A stretch of DNA of 64,000 nt from Dyadobacter sp. CY323 (lineage in GTDB: Bacteria > Bacteroidota > Bacteroidia > Cytophagales > Spirosomataceae): NCBI RefSeq assembly GCF_021390245.1, contig NZ_JAJUXH010000003.1, positions 310,001-374,000 of the forward strand. Reading direction: 5' to 3'. The number at the start of each line of letters is the position of its first letter. The first letter of the stretch is position 1. The translations under genes were made by a program, and so were the position numbers. The notes beneath the pieces are model-generated. The model was not told the origin of the DNA, made no database searches, and saw nothing but the letters and a program-made list of their open reading frames with translations. Shown here one piece after another: positions 44,666-53,581 of the stretch.

Positions 44666-45700
44666 CTACCCCAAATAATAAGCTATTGATTTACGCATTT
44701 CAGAAGCAGTAACCACGATATCATATGCACATTGCCCCGCTCCTTCCAGCAATGAAAACCGCACTTCCTTTCCTTTATTTTTCTTATCCTGACGAGTTAA
44801 TGCAATGATTTTCTCAACATCCTCAGGCTTAATGTTCACTTTACCATATGTGGCAAAAAGAAATTCTTCAATATCCGTCAACGTTTCCTGGTCAATCATT
44901 TTCCGTTCGAATGACAGGTAACTTTCCATGATCATTCCCACTGCGATCGCTTCTCCATGATACAGTCGCTGACCGGCTGGTTTATTTAAAAAACACGTTT
45001 CAACCGCGTGTCCGAGTGTGTGTCCGAAATTCAATATTTTCCTCAACCCTTTTTCCGTCGGATCCTGCTCAACAACCTGCTGCTTAATTTGCACGGAATG
45101 CGCGATCAGGTCCACCCAATTCTGTTCTTCAAAATCCTTTTGCCTGATTTCATCCCACTTTTTTGAGTCCGCAATCAGGCAGTGTTTAATAATTTCTGCA
45201 AATCCGGAGCGTATTTCCCTTTCCGGTAAAGTTTTCAAAAAAACCGGATCGATCAGAACTCTTTTCGGAATATTAAAAACACCAAGATGATTTTTAAATC
45301 CCTGAAAATCAATCCCAAGCTTCCCTCCAACGCTGGCATCGACCTGCGAAAGCAGCGTGGTCGGCACCTGTATAAAATCTATTCCACGCTTGTAAACTGC
45401 CGCACAAAATCCCCCCATATCACCCATTACCCCACCACCTACATTAATCACCAACGCATGCCTGTCAAGCTCTTCTTTTGTGAGCGCCTCCCATATTTTT
45501 TCACAGGTCGCCAGTGTTTTATATGCCTCACCAGGTGAAACGGTAACCACACTATGTTTTGGCAAAACAGCCTTCAAACTTTGATAACAATGCTTTTTTG
45601 TATTGTTATCGGCTATTACAACGATTTTTGAGTATTGAAAAGAACTTAGGAATTCCGGTAAGCTTTCGCTTATCGGAGCAATTACAACAGACTGATTCAT
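44666..45700 (-). CDS. aroB: 3-dehydroquinate synthase AroB
   Basis: AroB catalyses the second step of the shikimate pathway, turning DAHP into 3-dehydroquinate with NAD and a divalent metal. Blocks seen: the NAD loop VINVGGGVMGDMGGFCAAVY, QVPTTLLSQVDASVGGK, the metal-binding helix and FGHTLGHAVET with its histidine ligands, and LYHGEAIAVGMIMES. The 344 residues match the family. It stands alone here, with a 285-bp upstream gap that holds only a small hairpin (CTCATC/GATGAG, 45722-45741) and no further gene. Confidence 0.95.
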   Translation of the reverse strand: MNQSVVIAPISESLPEFLSSFQYSKIVVIADNNTKKHCYQSLKAVLPKHSVVTVSPGEAYKTLATCEKIWEALTKEELDRHALVINVGGGVMGDMGGFCAAVYKRGIDFIQVPTTLLSQVDASVGGKLGIDFQGFKNHLGVFNIPKRVLIDPVFLKTLPEREIRSGFAEIIKHCLIADSKKWDEIRQKDFEEQNWVDLIAHSVQIKQQVVEQDPTEKGLRKILNFGHTLGHAVETCFLNKPAGQRLYHGEAIAVGMIMESYLSFERKMIDQETLTDIEEFLFATYGKVNIKPEDVEKIIALTRQDKKNKGKEVRFSLLEGAGQCAYDIVVTASEMRKSIAYYLG

Positions 45701-45985
45701 TCGAACTTAAATTGAGACGAGCTCATCACATTTACGATGAGTGCAGCCAAATGGATGCGTAGACTTCCTTCTTCCTGAAATAATATTCTGGAAATCCAAT
45801 TTAAAGATAGGAATTATTATGTTTATCATGTAAACAAATGGGTTTTGTATCCCAAGAAATTTTTTCCACACTTCACATTCGTTCCACAGTGGCTTTTATG
45901 CCTCCCGGTTTCCTTTTTATTTCGTAAAATTGCCGGTTCTTAAAACCCAGTTACAAATTCAGTTTCTTAATTATATTCTCAACAA

Positions 45986-47041
45986 ATGAGTACGCCGCTG
46001 ATTTCAGGAATTCAACAAGTAGGAATAGGGGTTCAGAATGTGCCCGATGCGTGGAAGTGGTACCGTCAGGTGTTGGGATTCGATGTCCCGGTATTCGATG
46101 AAAAAGCGGAGGCGCCACTGATGATTCCGTATACAGGCGGCGAAGTACATAAAAGACATGCAGTGCTCGCCATTAACATGGCTGGCGGCGGCGGACTGGA
46201 AATATGGTCGTTCACAAGCCGGAAATCGGCACCGGCAAATTTCAAACTGCAACCGGGCGATCTGGGAATCAATGCGATCCGTTTTAAAGCTCCTGATGTG
46301 CAAAAAGCACATGAATGGGTTAAAAGTAAATCCAAAGAAGCGGTGGGACCGATTGTGAAGCTGCCGGAAGGAGAAGGTTTTTGGGGTGTTGATCCCTATG
46401 GAAATTCTTTTCAGATTACCAGCGATGCTTCCTGGTTTCAAAAAACCAAAAAACCAGTTGGCGGCGTGGCCGGGGTAGTAATAGGCGTTTCAGACATTGA
46501 CCAGTCGGTTATTTTTTATGAAAACCTGTTGCAACCGATTGAGGTTATTTATGACGTCACCGGCACTTTCGACGATCTGCCCTCGTCCATTCCCGGGCAG
46601 CGTTACCGAAGAATGTTGCTTCGCAAAAGCTTCACGCCCGACGGTGCATTCAGCAAACTTCTGGGAGATATTCAGATCGAACTTGTGCAGGCACTGGATA
46701 GAATTCCTAAAAAACTATTTGAAAACCGTTATTGGGGCGATTGCGGCTACATTCACTTGTGTTTTGACACGTTGGATATGAATGCATTAAAAACAAAATT
46801 GCAGGCACAAGGCTACCCATTTACGATTGACAGTGAAAAATCTTTCGGAATGGAATCCGCAGCCGGTCGTTTCGCCTATCTGGAAGATCCCGACGGGACC
46901 CTCATCGAACTCGTCGAAACCCATAAAGTACCTGTTTTGAAGAAAATAGGCTGGTTTTTAGATATTCAAAAAAGAAAAAACCAAAAGCCTCTGCCGGATT
47001 GGATGTTAAAAACGATGAGTTTGAACCGGGTGAAGGATTGA
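45986..47041 (+). CDS. Two-domain VOC-family (glyoxalase/dioxygenase-like) protein
   Basis: The 351-residue protein has two vicinal-oxygen-chelate domains. The first spans about 5-150 (IQQVGIGVQNVPDAWKWYRQVLGFD, DPYGNSFQITSD) and the second about 160-315 (AGVVIGVSDIDQSVIFYENLL, GYIHLCFDTLDMNALKTKLQ, LEDPDGTLIELVE). His and Glu at the usual metal positions are visible in the second domain (His in YIHLCF, Glu in LIELVE). It could be a lyase, isomerase or ring-cleaving dioxygenase; nothing in the neighbourhood names the substrate. A hairpin terminator lies at 47055-47099. Confidence 0.85.
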   Translation: MSTPLISGIQQVGIGVQNVPDAWKWYRQVLGFDVPVFDEKAEAPLMIPYTGGEVHKRHAVLAINMAGGGGLEIWSFTSRKSAPANFKLQPGDLGINAIRFKAPDVQKAHEWVKSKSKEAVGPIVKLPEGEGFWGVDPYGNSFQITSDASWFQKTKKPVGGVAGVVIGVSDIDQSVIFYENLLQPIEVIYDVTGTFDDLPSSIPGQRYRRMLLRKSFTPDGAFSKLLGDIQIELVQALDRIPKKLFENRYWGDCGYIHLCFDTLDMNALKTKLQAQGYPFTIDSEKSFGMESAAGRFAYLEDPDGTLIELVETHKVPVLKKIGWFLDIQKRKNQKPLPDWMLKTMSLNRVKD

Positions 47042-47054
47042 TTCTAACCTACAA

Positions 47055-47099
47055 TTAACCATGTAAATTTGTATTTCAAAAGTCAAATTACATGGTTAA
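47055..47099. terminator. Bidirectional terminator between VOC and acyltransferase genes
   Basis: TTAACCATGTAA-A-TTTG and CAAA-TTACATGGTTAA form a 16-bp stem with one bulged A and a 12-nt loop. It fills the 58 bp between the two convergent stop codons. Confidence 0.8.
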
Positions 47100-48077
47100 C
47101 TAATACCTCCCCCCCAGCCAGGCCAGTAACCACAATCCAAAAAACAGCCCGATTCCGGCTGGCCAGCCTGCGATGAAACCGAGGATGATGGAAAGAACAC
47201 CTACCAGTACCGGATAGAGATAAATCAGCATACCGAAAAGAACAGAATCGTAGAATACCGTTCTTTTTGTTAATTGGTCCGCTTTGTCTTTGAAGACTGA
47301 ATAAATCGGCTGATGGATAAGCCGGCCCAGGCTTCCTAATGCGCGCTGGATCGCATTTCCGCGGGGCGGTACTTTGCATTCACCAAAAAAAGCATCCATT
47401 TGCAGCCTTTGCTCTTCTTTTGATAATTCAGCTGGCAACGTCAGGATTTGGGCGTTCATTCTTTTATCAAGCAACTCATTAAACTCTCTAAGCCATTTTT
47501 CGTATTCAGCCGGACTGGTCTGAATATCTTCCTGACTAATTATTTCTCCAAATCGTAACGAAACCCGTTTGCCAGGCCCGCGGAACTGATCGTAATTAAT
47601 ACCCGTCGGAAGAACCTTCATTGCCGGAAGCGCATCGTCGCCATACCAGGTTTTATAAGCCATTCTTGCAGTACCTTTTCCCAGCGGCCGCAAACGCCAT
47701 TCATTCACACAAACTCCCTCCGAAAAAACAATGACGACATCGCCCTTTTTCAACGCTGCGTGACTTTCATCAGCCGTAACATCGTAGTTTTTAACATATT
47801 GCCGACCTTCCGATCCTCGGAAAACGGGGATGAGGTTGATCTGCCGCAACCAGAATGCGATAGACGGTTTTTTGAAAGCATCCCCTCTCGCAAGCGTATG
47901 TATTTGTTTTTTGAGTACCGCACCAATCACCAGTGCGTCGAAAAATGAATCGGGATGGTTGGAGGCCAGTAATATGGGCGAGCCTTCCGGAAGTTTATCA
48001 AAATAGCGGACACACAGCTTTTTTAGATAAATAGGCAGTGCCAGCCGGATCAGGAAACGTGAGAAATAGTAAAACAA
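47100..48077 (-). CDS. PlsC-like glycerophospholipid acyltransferase
   Basis: The 325-residue membrane enzyme should transfer an acyl chain to (lyso)phosphatidate or a related lipid. Motif I is LLASNHPDSFFDALV, a spaced variant of H-x4-D common in Bacteroidota. Motif II is near IPVFRGSEGRQYVKNYD and motif III is VIVFSEGVCVNEWRLRPLGKG. Two C-terminal helices (about 270-320) anchor it. The start is TTG; no ATG lies before motif I. No other lipid gene is adjacent. Confidence 0.85.
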   Translation of the reverse strand: MFYYFSRFLIRLALPIYLKKLCVRYFDKLPEGSPILLASNHPDSFFDALVIGAVLKKQIHTLARGDAFKKPSIAFWLRQINLIPVFRGSEGRQYVKNYDVTADESHAALKKGDVVIVFSEGVCVNEWRLRPLGKGTARMAYKTWYGDDALPAMKVLPTGINYDQFRGPGKRVSLRFGEIISQEDIQTSPAEYEKWLREFNELLDKRMNAQILTLPAELSKEEQRLQMDAFFGECKVPPRGNAIQRALGSLGRLIHQPIYSVFKDKADQLTKRTVFYDSVLFGMLIYLYPVLVGVLSIILGFIAGWPAGIGLFFGLWLLAWLGGRY

Positions 48078-48133
48078 AATTGCAAAGGTAAGTTTTTACA
48101 AAATTATGAGATTATAGGCTCCTTCTAAGTTGC

Positions 48134-48141
48134 TACCTTTG
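48134..48141 (+). promoter_or_regulatory. Putative -7 box for the phosphotransferase/HAD pair
   Basis: TACCTTTG is a full TANNTTTG match, 65 bp before the start codon at 48206. No clear -33 TTTG accompanies it. Confidence 0.35.
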
Positions 48142-48205
48142 AAATTATTTAACAATGCCCGTTATCGGATCGTCAACAGCTAAATAGCCTAACAATTTAT
48201 CAGGA

Positions 48206-49246
48206 ATGCGCTTAAAAGACTATCCCCAGATTATCCGTCAGGCCTGGACTGGTTTCGACAATTCCATTGGGGTGAAATTTGTGGAAGACATCAGTGCCAA
48301 AGTGTCGACAAATCACGTGTTCAGGGTCACGCTGGACAATGATGATAAGGTTATTGCCAAGCTTTCCTATTTCGGCAAATACGAACATTTTAAAGAAGAT
48401 CACAAGATCATTCAGGCGCTTTCGAGTAACCTTTTATACCCATTTGAAAATGTGCTCGCCAAGTCGCTGGTAAAGAATAATCAGGTTTATACCTATCGCT
48501 ACCAGGAAGATTTTGTGGATACCTGGGTCGTTTTTTACAATCCGATCCGCGTAATGAACCGTCTTCCCAGGCGGCTTAATGAAGATCAGATCAGGAAGTT
48601 AGGTAATGAAGCTGCGAAATTCCACCTTGCTTGTTTTCGGGCAAGTCATTCGCTCCCGAAGTCTTCAAAAAATCTTCGTACCGATATTCAACATTTGCTG
48701 GAAATACTTGAAAGTGACACGGGACAATACGAACACCGGGGTTATATCCACATTCTGAAAAAACAATGTGACATTTTCATGAAGAATATCCAACGCTTGA
48801 ATGTTAGTTCTTTTGATTTAATGCCGGTTTTTGTTGACTGGAACATTGGCAATTTTTCGGTCACGGAAGATCTCAAATTCTATTCGCGTTGGGATTACGA
48901 CTGGTTTCGCGTTTCATCCCGCATCATGGATTTCTACTTTTACAGTCGCGTGGTATCGAATGTAGGCGACCGGACGGTTTTCAGCTATTTAATGGGCCCG
49001 TTAATGGAAGACCGTTTCATGATTTTTCTTCAGGAATACCACAAGGTTTACCCATTAACAGAACGTGAAGTGCGGTTTATGAAAGAAGCATATCGCTTTT
49101 TTATCTTGAATTATGTAATCAAATACGGCAAGTATTTCTTTCACAGATCGTACTGCGCCAAATTGCAAAAAGAGGCTTACGAACTTTATTTTCCTTCAAT
49201 AGACGGATTCGATGCAGATAAGATCCTTCGCGCATTAAATATCTGA
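48206..49246 (+). CDS. APH/choline-kinase-like phosphotransferase
   Basis: The 346-residue protein has a small N-lobe (VFRVTLDNDDKVIAKLSYFGK, with a candidate ATP-contact lysine) and a helical C-lobe. The catalytic loop is PVFVDWNIGNF: Asp211-Trp-Asn-Ile-Gly-Asn216 matches the D-x4-N of the Brenner motif, but the usual His-Gly before Asp is Phe-Val. The metal motif is RWDYDWF (Asp230, Asp232). It therefore looks active as a small-molecule kinase; the substrate is unknown. A HAD hydrolase gene follows 43 bp later and probably shares its transcript, so the two may act on the same metabolite in opposite directions (inference). Confidence 0.75.
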   Translation: MRLKDYPQIIRQAWTGFDNSIGVKFVEDISAKVSTNHVFRVTLDNDDKVIAKLSYFGKYEHFKEDHKIIQALSSNLLYPFENVLAKSLVKNNQVYTYRYQEDFVDTWVVFYNPIRVMNRLPRRLNEDQIRKLGNEAAKFHLACFRASHSLPKSSKNLRTDIQHLLEILESDTGQYEHRGYIHILKKQCDIFMKNIQRLNVSSFDLMPVFVDWNIGNFSVTEDLKFYSRWDYDWFRVSSRIMDFYFYSRVVSNVGDRTVFSYLMGPLMEDRFMIFLQEYHKVYPLTEREVRFMKEAYRFFILNYVIKYGKYFFHRSYCAKLQKEAYELYFPSIDGFDADKILRALNI

Positions 49247-49289
49247 CACACTATTCACCACTCTACACTTCCATTTAAGACACCAACTC

Positions 49290-50138
49290 ATGATCCTCGA
49301 TAATTTCAGATCCGTAATTTCTAAATATGACGTCATTTTCTTCGATGCCTTCGGCGTTTTGAAAACCTATAATGGGCTCATTCCGGGCATTGAAAATACA
49401 TTTGCATATCTGAGAGAAACCGGGAAAGATTTTTATGTTGTTACCAATGATGCATCGAGGGGGCCGGAGGAGCTGGCCGCAAGTTATGTTAAGTTGGGGA
49501 TCAATGACGTTACACCCGATCGCATTATTTCGTCAGGAATGCTGGCAAGAGAATACCTCGACCTGAAAGTTCGAAAAGGCATTGTTGCCTATTTGGGAAC
49601 CGAAAATTCGGCGCATTATATCGAAACTCCGGACCTGAGAACATTATCCATCCGAACACTGGATCTGAACGAAGTCAACGACATTAATGCATTGGTGTTC
49701 CTCGATGACGAAGGTTTTGATTGGAATACGGATTTGACAAAAACCCTGAACCTGCTCCGCAAACGCAATATCCCGGTGATCGTTGCAAATACGGACAAAA
49801 CCTATCCCGCCTCAAAAAGCAGGTTATCCATTGCCGTGGGTGCATTGGCGAAGATGATTGAAGATACCATCGGCCGACAGTTCATACGTTTCGGAAAACC
49901 CGATCCGCAGATGTTTATTTTTGCTTACCAGCATATCAAAAACTATCCGAATGTGAGTAAAAGGGACATTCTGATGGTGGGAGATACGTTACATACCGAT
50001 ATTTTGGGTGGGAATAAATTTGGTTTGGACACTGCGCTTGTGTTGACGGGCAATACCCAGGCCGAAGATGCGGAAGTAAGGATCCGCGCCACCGGCATTA
50101 TCCCTACTTACATTTGTGTTTCGGCGGTGGTTGAATAG
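49290..50138 (+). CDS. HAD-IIA (NagD-like) hydrolase with altered motif I
   Basis: The 282-residue protein has the class IIA cap. Motif I reads IFFDAFGVLKTYNGLIPG: nucleophile Asp19 is present but the second, acid/base Asp is Phe21. Motif II is FYVVTNDASR. Motif IV is ILMVGDTLHTDILGGNKFG with its metal-binding Asp, preceded by FGKPDPQMF (motif III lysine). Loss of the second Asp usually lowers phosphatase activity; a related HAD subgroup with D-x-W-G-V is known, so this may be a natural variant. It follows the kinase-like gene by 43 bp. Confidence 0.85.
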   Translation: MILDNFRSVISKYDVIFFDAFGVLKTYNGLIPGIENTFAYLRETGKDFYVVTNDASRGPEELAASYVKLGINDVTPDRIISSGMLAREYLDLKVRKGIVAYLGTENSAHYIETPDLRTLSIRTLDLNEVNDINALVFLDDEGFDWNTDLTKTLNLLRKRNIPVIVANTDKTYPASKSRLSIAVGALAKMIEDTIGRQFIRFGKPDPQMFIFAYQHIKNYPNVSKRDILMVGDTLHTDILGGNKFGLDTALVLTGNTQAEDAEVRIRATGIIPTYICVSAVVE

Positions 50139-50172
50139 AATTTACTCGCTTTTCAGGCTTTCAACGGGATAT

Positions 50173-51153
50173 TTAATCAACGTAATATTCTTTTGCGCGT
50201 TGCTCTTCTTGTTCCGATTCCAGCGATTTTCCAAGCATATTCAATATCGCCGCACGTTTTTTATGACATTCGGCAGCGATATAGGAATCCGGAAAAGAAC
50301 GGACCGAGCGTGTAAACAGATCGTATGCTTCCCGTAAAGACATTGTATCCTTTTTCGACATCAACCTATTCGCTTCCTCGAAATCCTGTTTCCACTGTTT
50401 GGCGATCGGCGTCATCCGTTCAGCTTCCTGAAATACCTTAAATGGCGGAATAGCCGGCACATTGGAATTTTTAACTTCTATTTTTTGAATTGGTTTTGCA
50501 AAAAAGGCCTCAATTGCTTCCGTATATGCGATTGCTTCATTCCGATTGTGTTTCTCTGATTTTAGTTTCTGTTCTTCCGCCGCATTGGTAAAAAAAGACG
50601 CTTCCGCCAAAATAGCCGGTATTCCGTATGTATTCCGTAAAACGGAAGCTCCCGCCTCGGCAAAAACGGTGAAGTCCGATACCAGGGAAATGGGCGATTT
50701 TGGCTTGTGCATGTACTTTAATAACTTGGCTCCAAGCAGTTTCCCAAATGCGACACTAGCCAGGTTTTCAGACTTATTACCATGAAAATAAATGATCGGG
50801 AAGTTGACAGAGGAATCTGCAGTTGCATTATGGTGAATGGAAACTAAAAGGTCTGCTTTGCTCTCAACGGCCATTTTTGAACGGTCCGGCAGCGGCACTA
50901 CTTTATCTTCGGTCCGCGTCATGATTACTTTTGCCCCTTTTTCTTCGAGCATTTTCTGAAGCATTAAGCCTACCCTCAAATCAATCCATTCTTCCCGTTC
51001 GCCCCCCGGTCCCACCCGGTAACTGTCCGTTGCTGCCGTTCCACCATGCCCGGGATCGATACAAATGGTTTTTCCTTTGACCGGGCTTTCGTTTTTTTGA
51101 CCAAAAGCATTTAAACTGACCAGAAATATGACTGCTAAGAATACCTTATTCAT
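50173..51153 (-). CDS. N-acetylmuramoyl-L-alanine amidase (Amidase_3)
   Basis: The 326-residue exported enzyme cleaves the bond between MurNAc and the stem peptide. A signal peptide (about 1-18, ending NAFGQ) precedes the catalytic domain. The zinc ligands sit in ICIDPGHGGTAATD, in the Glu of EREEWIDLRVGLML and in VSIHHNATADSS. The Glu of AILAEASFFTNAAEE completes the site. A C-terminal segment (about 230-326) is helical and has no known cell-wall-binding repeat. It diverges from yifB. Confidence 0.92.
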   Translation of the reverse strand: MNKVFLAVIFLVSLNAFGQKNESPVKGKTICIDPGHGGTAATDSYRVGPGGEREEWIDLRVGLMLQKMLEEKGAKVIMTRTEDKVVPLPDRSKMAVESKADLLVSIHHNATADSSVNFPIIYFHGNKSENLASVAFGKLLGAKLLKYMHKPKSPISLVSDFTVFAEAGASVLRNTYGIPAILAEASFFTNAAEEQKLKSEKHNRNEAIAYTEAIEAFFAKPIQKIEVKNSNVPAIPPFKVFQEAERMTPIAKQWKQDFEEANRLMSKKDTMSLREAYDLFTRSVRSFPDSYIAAECHKKRAAILNMLGKSLESEQEEQRAKEYYVD

Positions 51154-51242
51154 CGGATTGTCTATTTAATCATAAAATATACAGCAATCGTCTGATAGCC
51201 AAGCAATCACAGATTATTGATTTTGTTTCTCCGATTTCCTGC

Positions 51243-51250
51243 TATTTTTG
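51243..51250 (+). promoter_or_regulatory. Putative -7 box of yifB
   Basis: TATTTTTG is a full TANNTTTG match, with TTTG at 51222-51225 (17-bp spacing) or TTG at 51217-51219 (23 bp) as -33 candidates. It gives a leader of about 35 nt to the ATG at 51290. Confidence 0.45.
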
Positions 51251-51289
51251 CCCGTAATTTTCCTATTTAATTACTCAAATACACACACC

Positions 51290-52831
51290 ATGTTAGCTAA
51301 AACGTACGGCAGTGCCGTCTTCGGCGTGGACGCCACCATCATTACCATCGAGGTAAATGTAGGTCAGGGACTCGGTTTTTATATGGTTGGACTCGCCGAT
51401 AGTGCGGTGAAGGAAAGCCAGCAACGGGTCGAAGCTTCTCTTAAATACTTTGGGTATAAAATGCCGCGGCAAAAGCTGGTTGTGAACCTGGCGCCGGCCG
51501 ACATTCGAAAGGAAGGTTCCGCGTACGACCTTCCCATTGCACTCTGCACGCTTCTCACTTCCGAACAGCTTACCTGCGAGCTGAGCCTGGAAGATTACAT
51601 CATTCTGGGAGAATTGTCACTTGATGGGATTCTGAGGCCGATCAAAGGTGTTTTGCCGATTGCGATTGAAGCGCGTAAAGCCGGTTTCAAAGGAATTATT
51701 CTACCTGCTGAGAACGCCCATGAAGCCGCCATTGTCAACAACATCGACGTGATCCCGATCGAGACTTTAACGGAGGCGATCGCTTTCTTTGAAGGGAAAC
51801 TTGCGATCCCGCCCCTGAAAGTGGATACGCGCGATCTGTTTTTCTCCTCCCAAAACGAGTATGAAGCTGATTTTGAACACGTTCAGGGACAAGAAAATAT
51901 CAAACGTGCGCTGGAAATCACAGCTGCCGGCGGTCATAATGCGATTATTATCGGACCTCCGGGAGCGGGGAAAACCATGCTGGCAAAGCGCATTCCAAGT
52001 ATTCTGCCTCCATTAAGTTTGCCGGAAGCCCTGGAAACCACTAAAATCCATTCTGTTGCGGGAAAGCTTGGGAAGCGTGCAACCCTGGTTTCACGAAGAC
52101 CATTTCGTTCGCCGCACCATTCCATTAGTGACGTTGCATTGGTAGGCGGCGGCGGATATCCTCAGCCGGGTGAAATATCCCTGGCGCACAATGGAGTCCT
52201 TTTTCTCGACGAGTTGCCGGAATTCAAGAGATCGGTTCTGGAAGTCATGCGTCAACCACTGGAAGAACGGAGAGTAAGTATTTCGAGAGCCAAAATGACC
52301 GTCGAGTTTCCGGCCAATTTTATGCTGATCGCCAGTATGAACCCGTGTCCGTGCGGTTATTACAATCATCCCGACAAAGAATGCGTCTGCGGGCCCGGCG
52401 TGGTTCAAAAGTACCTCAACAAAATCAGCGGCCCATTGCTCGACCGCATTGACCTGCATGTAGAGGTAACTCCTGTTTCCTTCGAGCAGATTTCATCGAC
52501 CCGAAAATCTGAAAACAGCGATCAGATCCGCGAAAGAGTCATTGCGGCACGCGAGCGGCAGACGGAACGATTCAAAAACCGAAAGGAAATTTACTCTAAC
52601 GCGATGATGACGCCGGAAATGGTGAAAGAAATCTGCGTGATCGAAGATGTAGGAAAAGCACTTTTGCGGAAAGCAATGGAACGGTTAGGCTTATCTGCCC
52701 GGGCTTATGACCGCATTTTGAAAGTCTCCCGCACCATCGCCGACCTGGCTGGAAGTGACGAAATCAAAGTCGAGCACCTTGCCGAAGCCATTCAATACCG
52801 GAGCCTGGATCGGGAGAATTGGGCTGGATAA
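51290..52831 (+). CDS. YifB/ComM-family AAA+ ATPase (Mg-chelatase-like)
   Basis: The 513-residue protein starts MLAKTYGSAVFGVDATI, as homologues do; an upstream in-frame ATG at 51248 would add 14 residues. The N-terminal ChlI-like domain has VGLADSAVKESQQRVEAS and NLAPADIRKEGSAYDLPIA. The AAA+ module has Walker A IGPPGAGKTMLAKRIP, Walker B LFLDELPEF, and the RSPHHSISDVALVGGG and ASMNPCPCGYYNHPDKECVC segments (zinc-finger-like cysteines). In Proteobacteria, ComM is a helicase for branch migration during natural transformation; that role here is inference. Confidence 0.95.
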   Translation: MLAKTYGSAVFGVDATIITIEVNVGQGLGFYMVGLADSAVKESQQRVEASLKYFGYKMPRQKLVVNLAPADIRKEGSAYDLPIALCTLLTSEQLTCELSLEDYIILGELSLDGILRPIKGVLPIAIEARKAGFKGIILPAENAHEAAIVNNIDVIPIETLTEAIAFFEGKLAIPPLKVDTRDLFFSSQNEYEADFEHVQGQENIKRALEITAAGGHNAIIIGPPGAGKTMLAKRIPSILPPLSLPEALETTKIHSVAGKLGKRATLVSRRPFRSPHHSISDVALVGGGGYPQPGEISLAHNGVLFLDELPEFKRSVLEVMRQPLEERRVSISRAKMTVEFPANFMLIASMNPCPCGYYNHPDKECVCGPGVVQKYLNKISGPLLDRIDLHVEVTPVSFEQISSTRKSENSDQIRERVIAARERQTERFKNRKEIYSNAMMTPEMVKEICVIEDVGKALLRKAMERLGLSARAYDRILKVSRTIADLAGSDEIKVEHLAEAIQYRSLDRENWAG

Positions 52832-52872
52832 GGTAGTTAATCAGTAATTTTTAAACTATAAATTTATTAAAT

Positions 52873-53562
52873 TTGGAAACACTACTTTTAGAAAGCCAAT
52901 TTTTAAAAACTGAGATGGGTAAGCGAATGGTGTCAGACATCCTCAACGAACCGGACGCATATTTTGTAGTCCAGGCGGTAACTGATGTCTTGAATAAAGA
53001 ACGTGACCGGCGAGCTAAATTTTATAACGACATTACCGAAGATGATAAAATCGAGTTTATTAACGGTGAAATTATTGTTCATTCTCCGGTAAAGCTGGGT
53101 CATAACTTCGCAACAACTATGCTTTCCAGGGCGCTAAGTATCTTCGTGGGAAAATTTGAGCTCGGTTTCGTGGGAGTTGAGAAAATTATGATCACTCTCA
53201 CTCGTAATGATTATGAGCCAGATATCTGTTTCTTCATCAAAGAAAAGTCAAGTCATTTTACAAAAAATCAGACACTTTTCCCGGCTCCAGACTTTGTAGT
53301 TGAAATTACTTCACCGTCTACCGAAAAGCGTGATCGTGGCGTTAAGTTCAAAGATTATCAGGCGCATTCAATAGAAGAATATTGGATTATCGATCCGGAT
53401 CAAGAGACTTTAGAGCAATATCACTTGAAAGGTGAAGAATACGAGCTTGTACTCAAATCCGCCATTGGAACAGTGACCAGTTTTGCAATACCTGGTTTTC
53501 AGATTCCTATTCAGGCGATCTTTAATGACGCTGAAAACCGGAAAGTAATTCAGAACTTCTAA
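52873..53562 (+). CDS. Uma2-family (DUF820) putative restriction endonuclease
   Basis: The 229-residue protein has the PD-(D/E)xK-like fold of Uma2. Seen: KIEFINGEIIVHSPVKLGHN (about 55-74), DYEPDICFFIKEKS (catalytic Asp), APDFVVEITSPSTEKRDRGVKFKDYQAHSIEEYWIIDPD split as PDFVVEITSPSTEKRD and KFKDYQAHSIEEYWIIDP. The D...E-x-T-S and the following Lys give the expected acidic/basic set. The start is TTG at 52873; an ATG at 52915 is an alternative. Uma2 genes are very common in cyanobacteria and Cytophagales and often mobile; their cellular role is not settled. No methylase is adjacent. Confidence 0.88.
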   Translation: METLLLESQFLKTEMGKRMVSDILNEPDAYFVVQAVTDVLNKERDRRAKFYNDITEDDKIEFINGEIIVHSPVKLGHNFATTMLSRALSIFVGKFELGFVGVEKIMITLTRNDYEPDICFFIKEKSSHFTKNQTLFPAPDFVVEITSPSTEKRDRGVKFKDYQAHSIEEYWIIDPDQETLEQYHLKGEEYELVLKSAIGTVTSFAIPGFQIPIQAIFNDAENRKVIQNF

Positions 53563-53581
53563 ATTTTCGGCGCCAATCCAC

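Noticed and set aside
45701-45985. Largest gap in the window, checked for a tRNA or small gene
   Set aside because: No cloverleaf, no convincing short gene; only a weak CTCATC/GATGAG hairpin near aroB.
48083-48090. Minus-strand TACCTTTG just upstream of the acyltransferase gene
   Set aside because: It is only six bases from the TTG start, so transcription would begin at or inside the coding region; a chance match is more likely.
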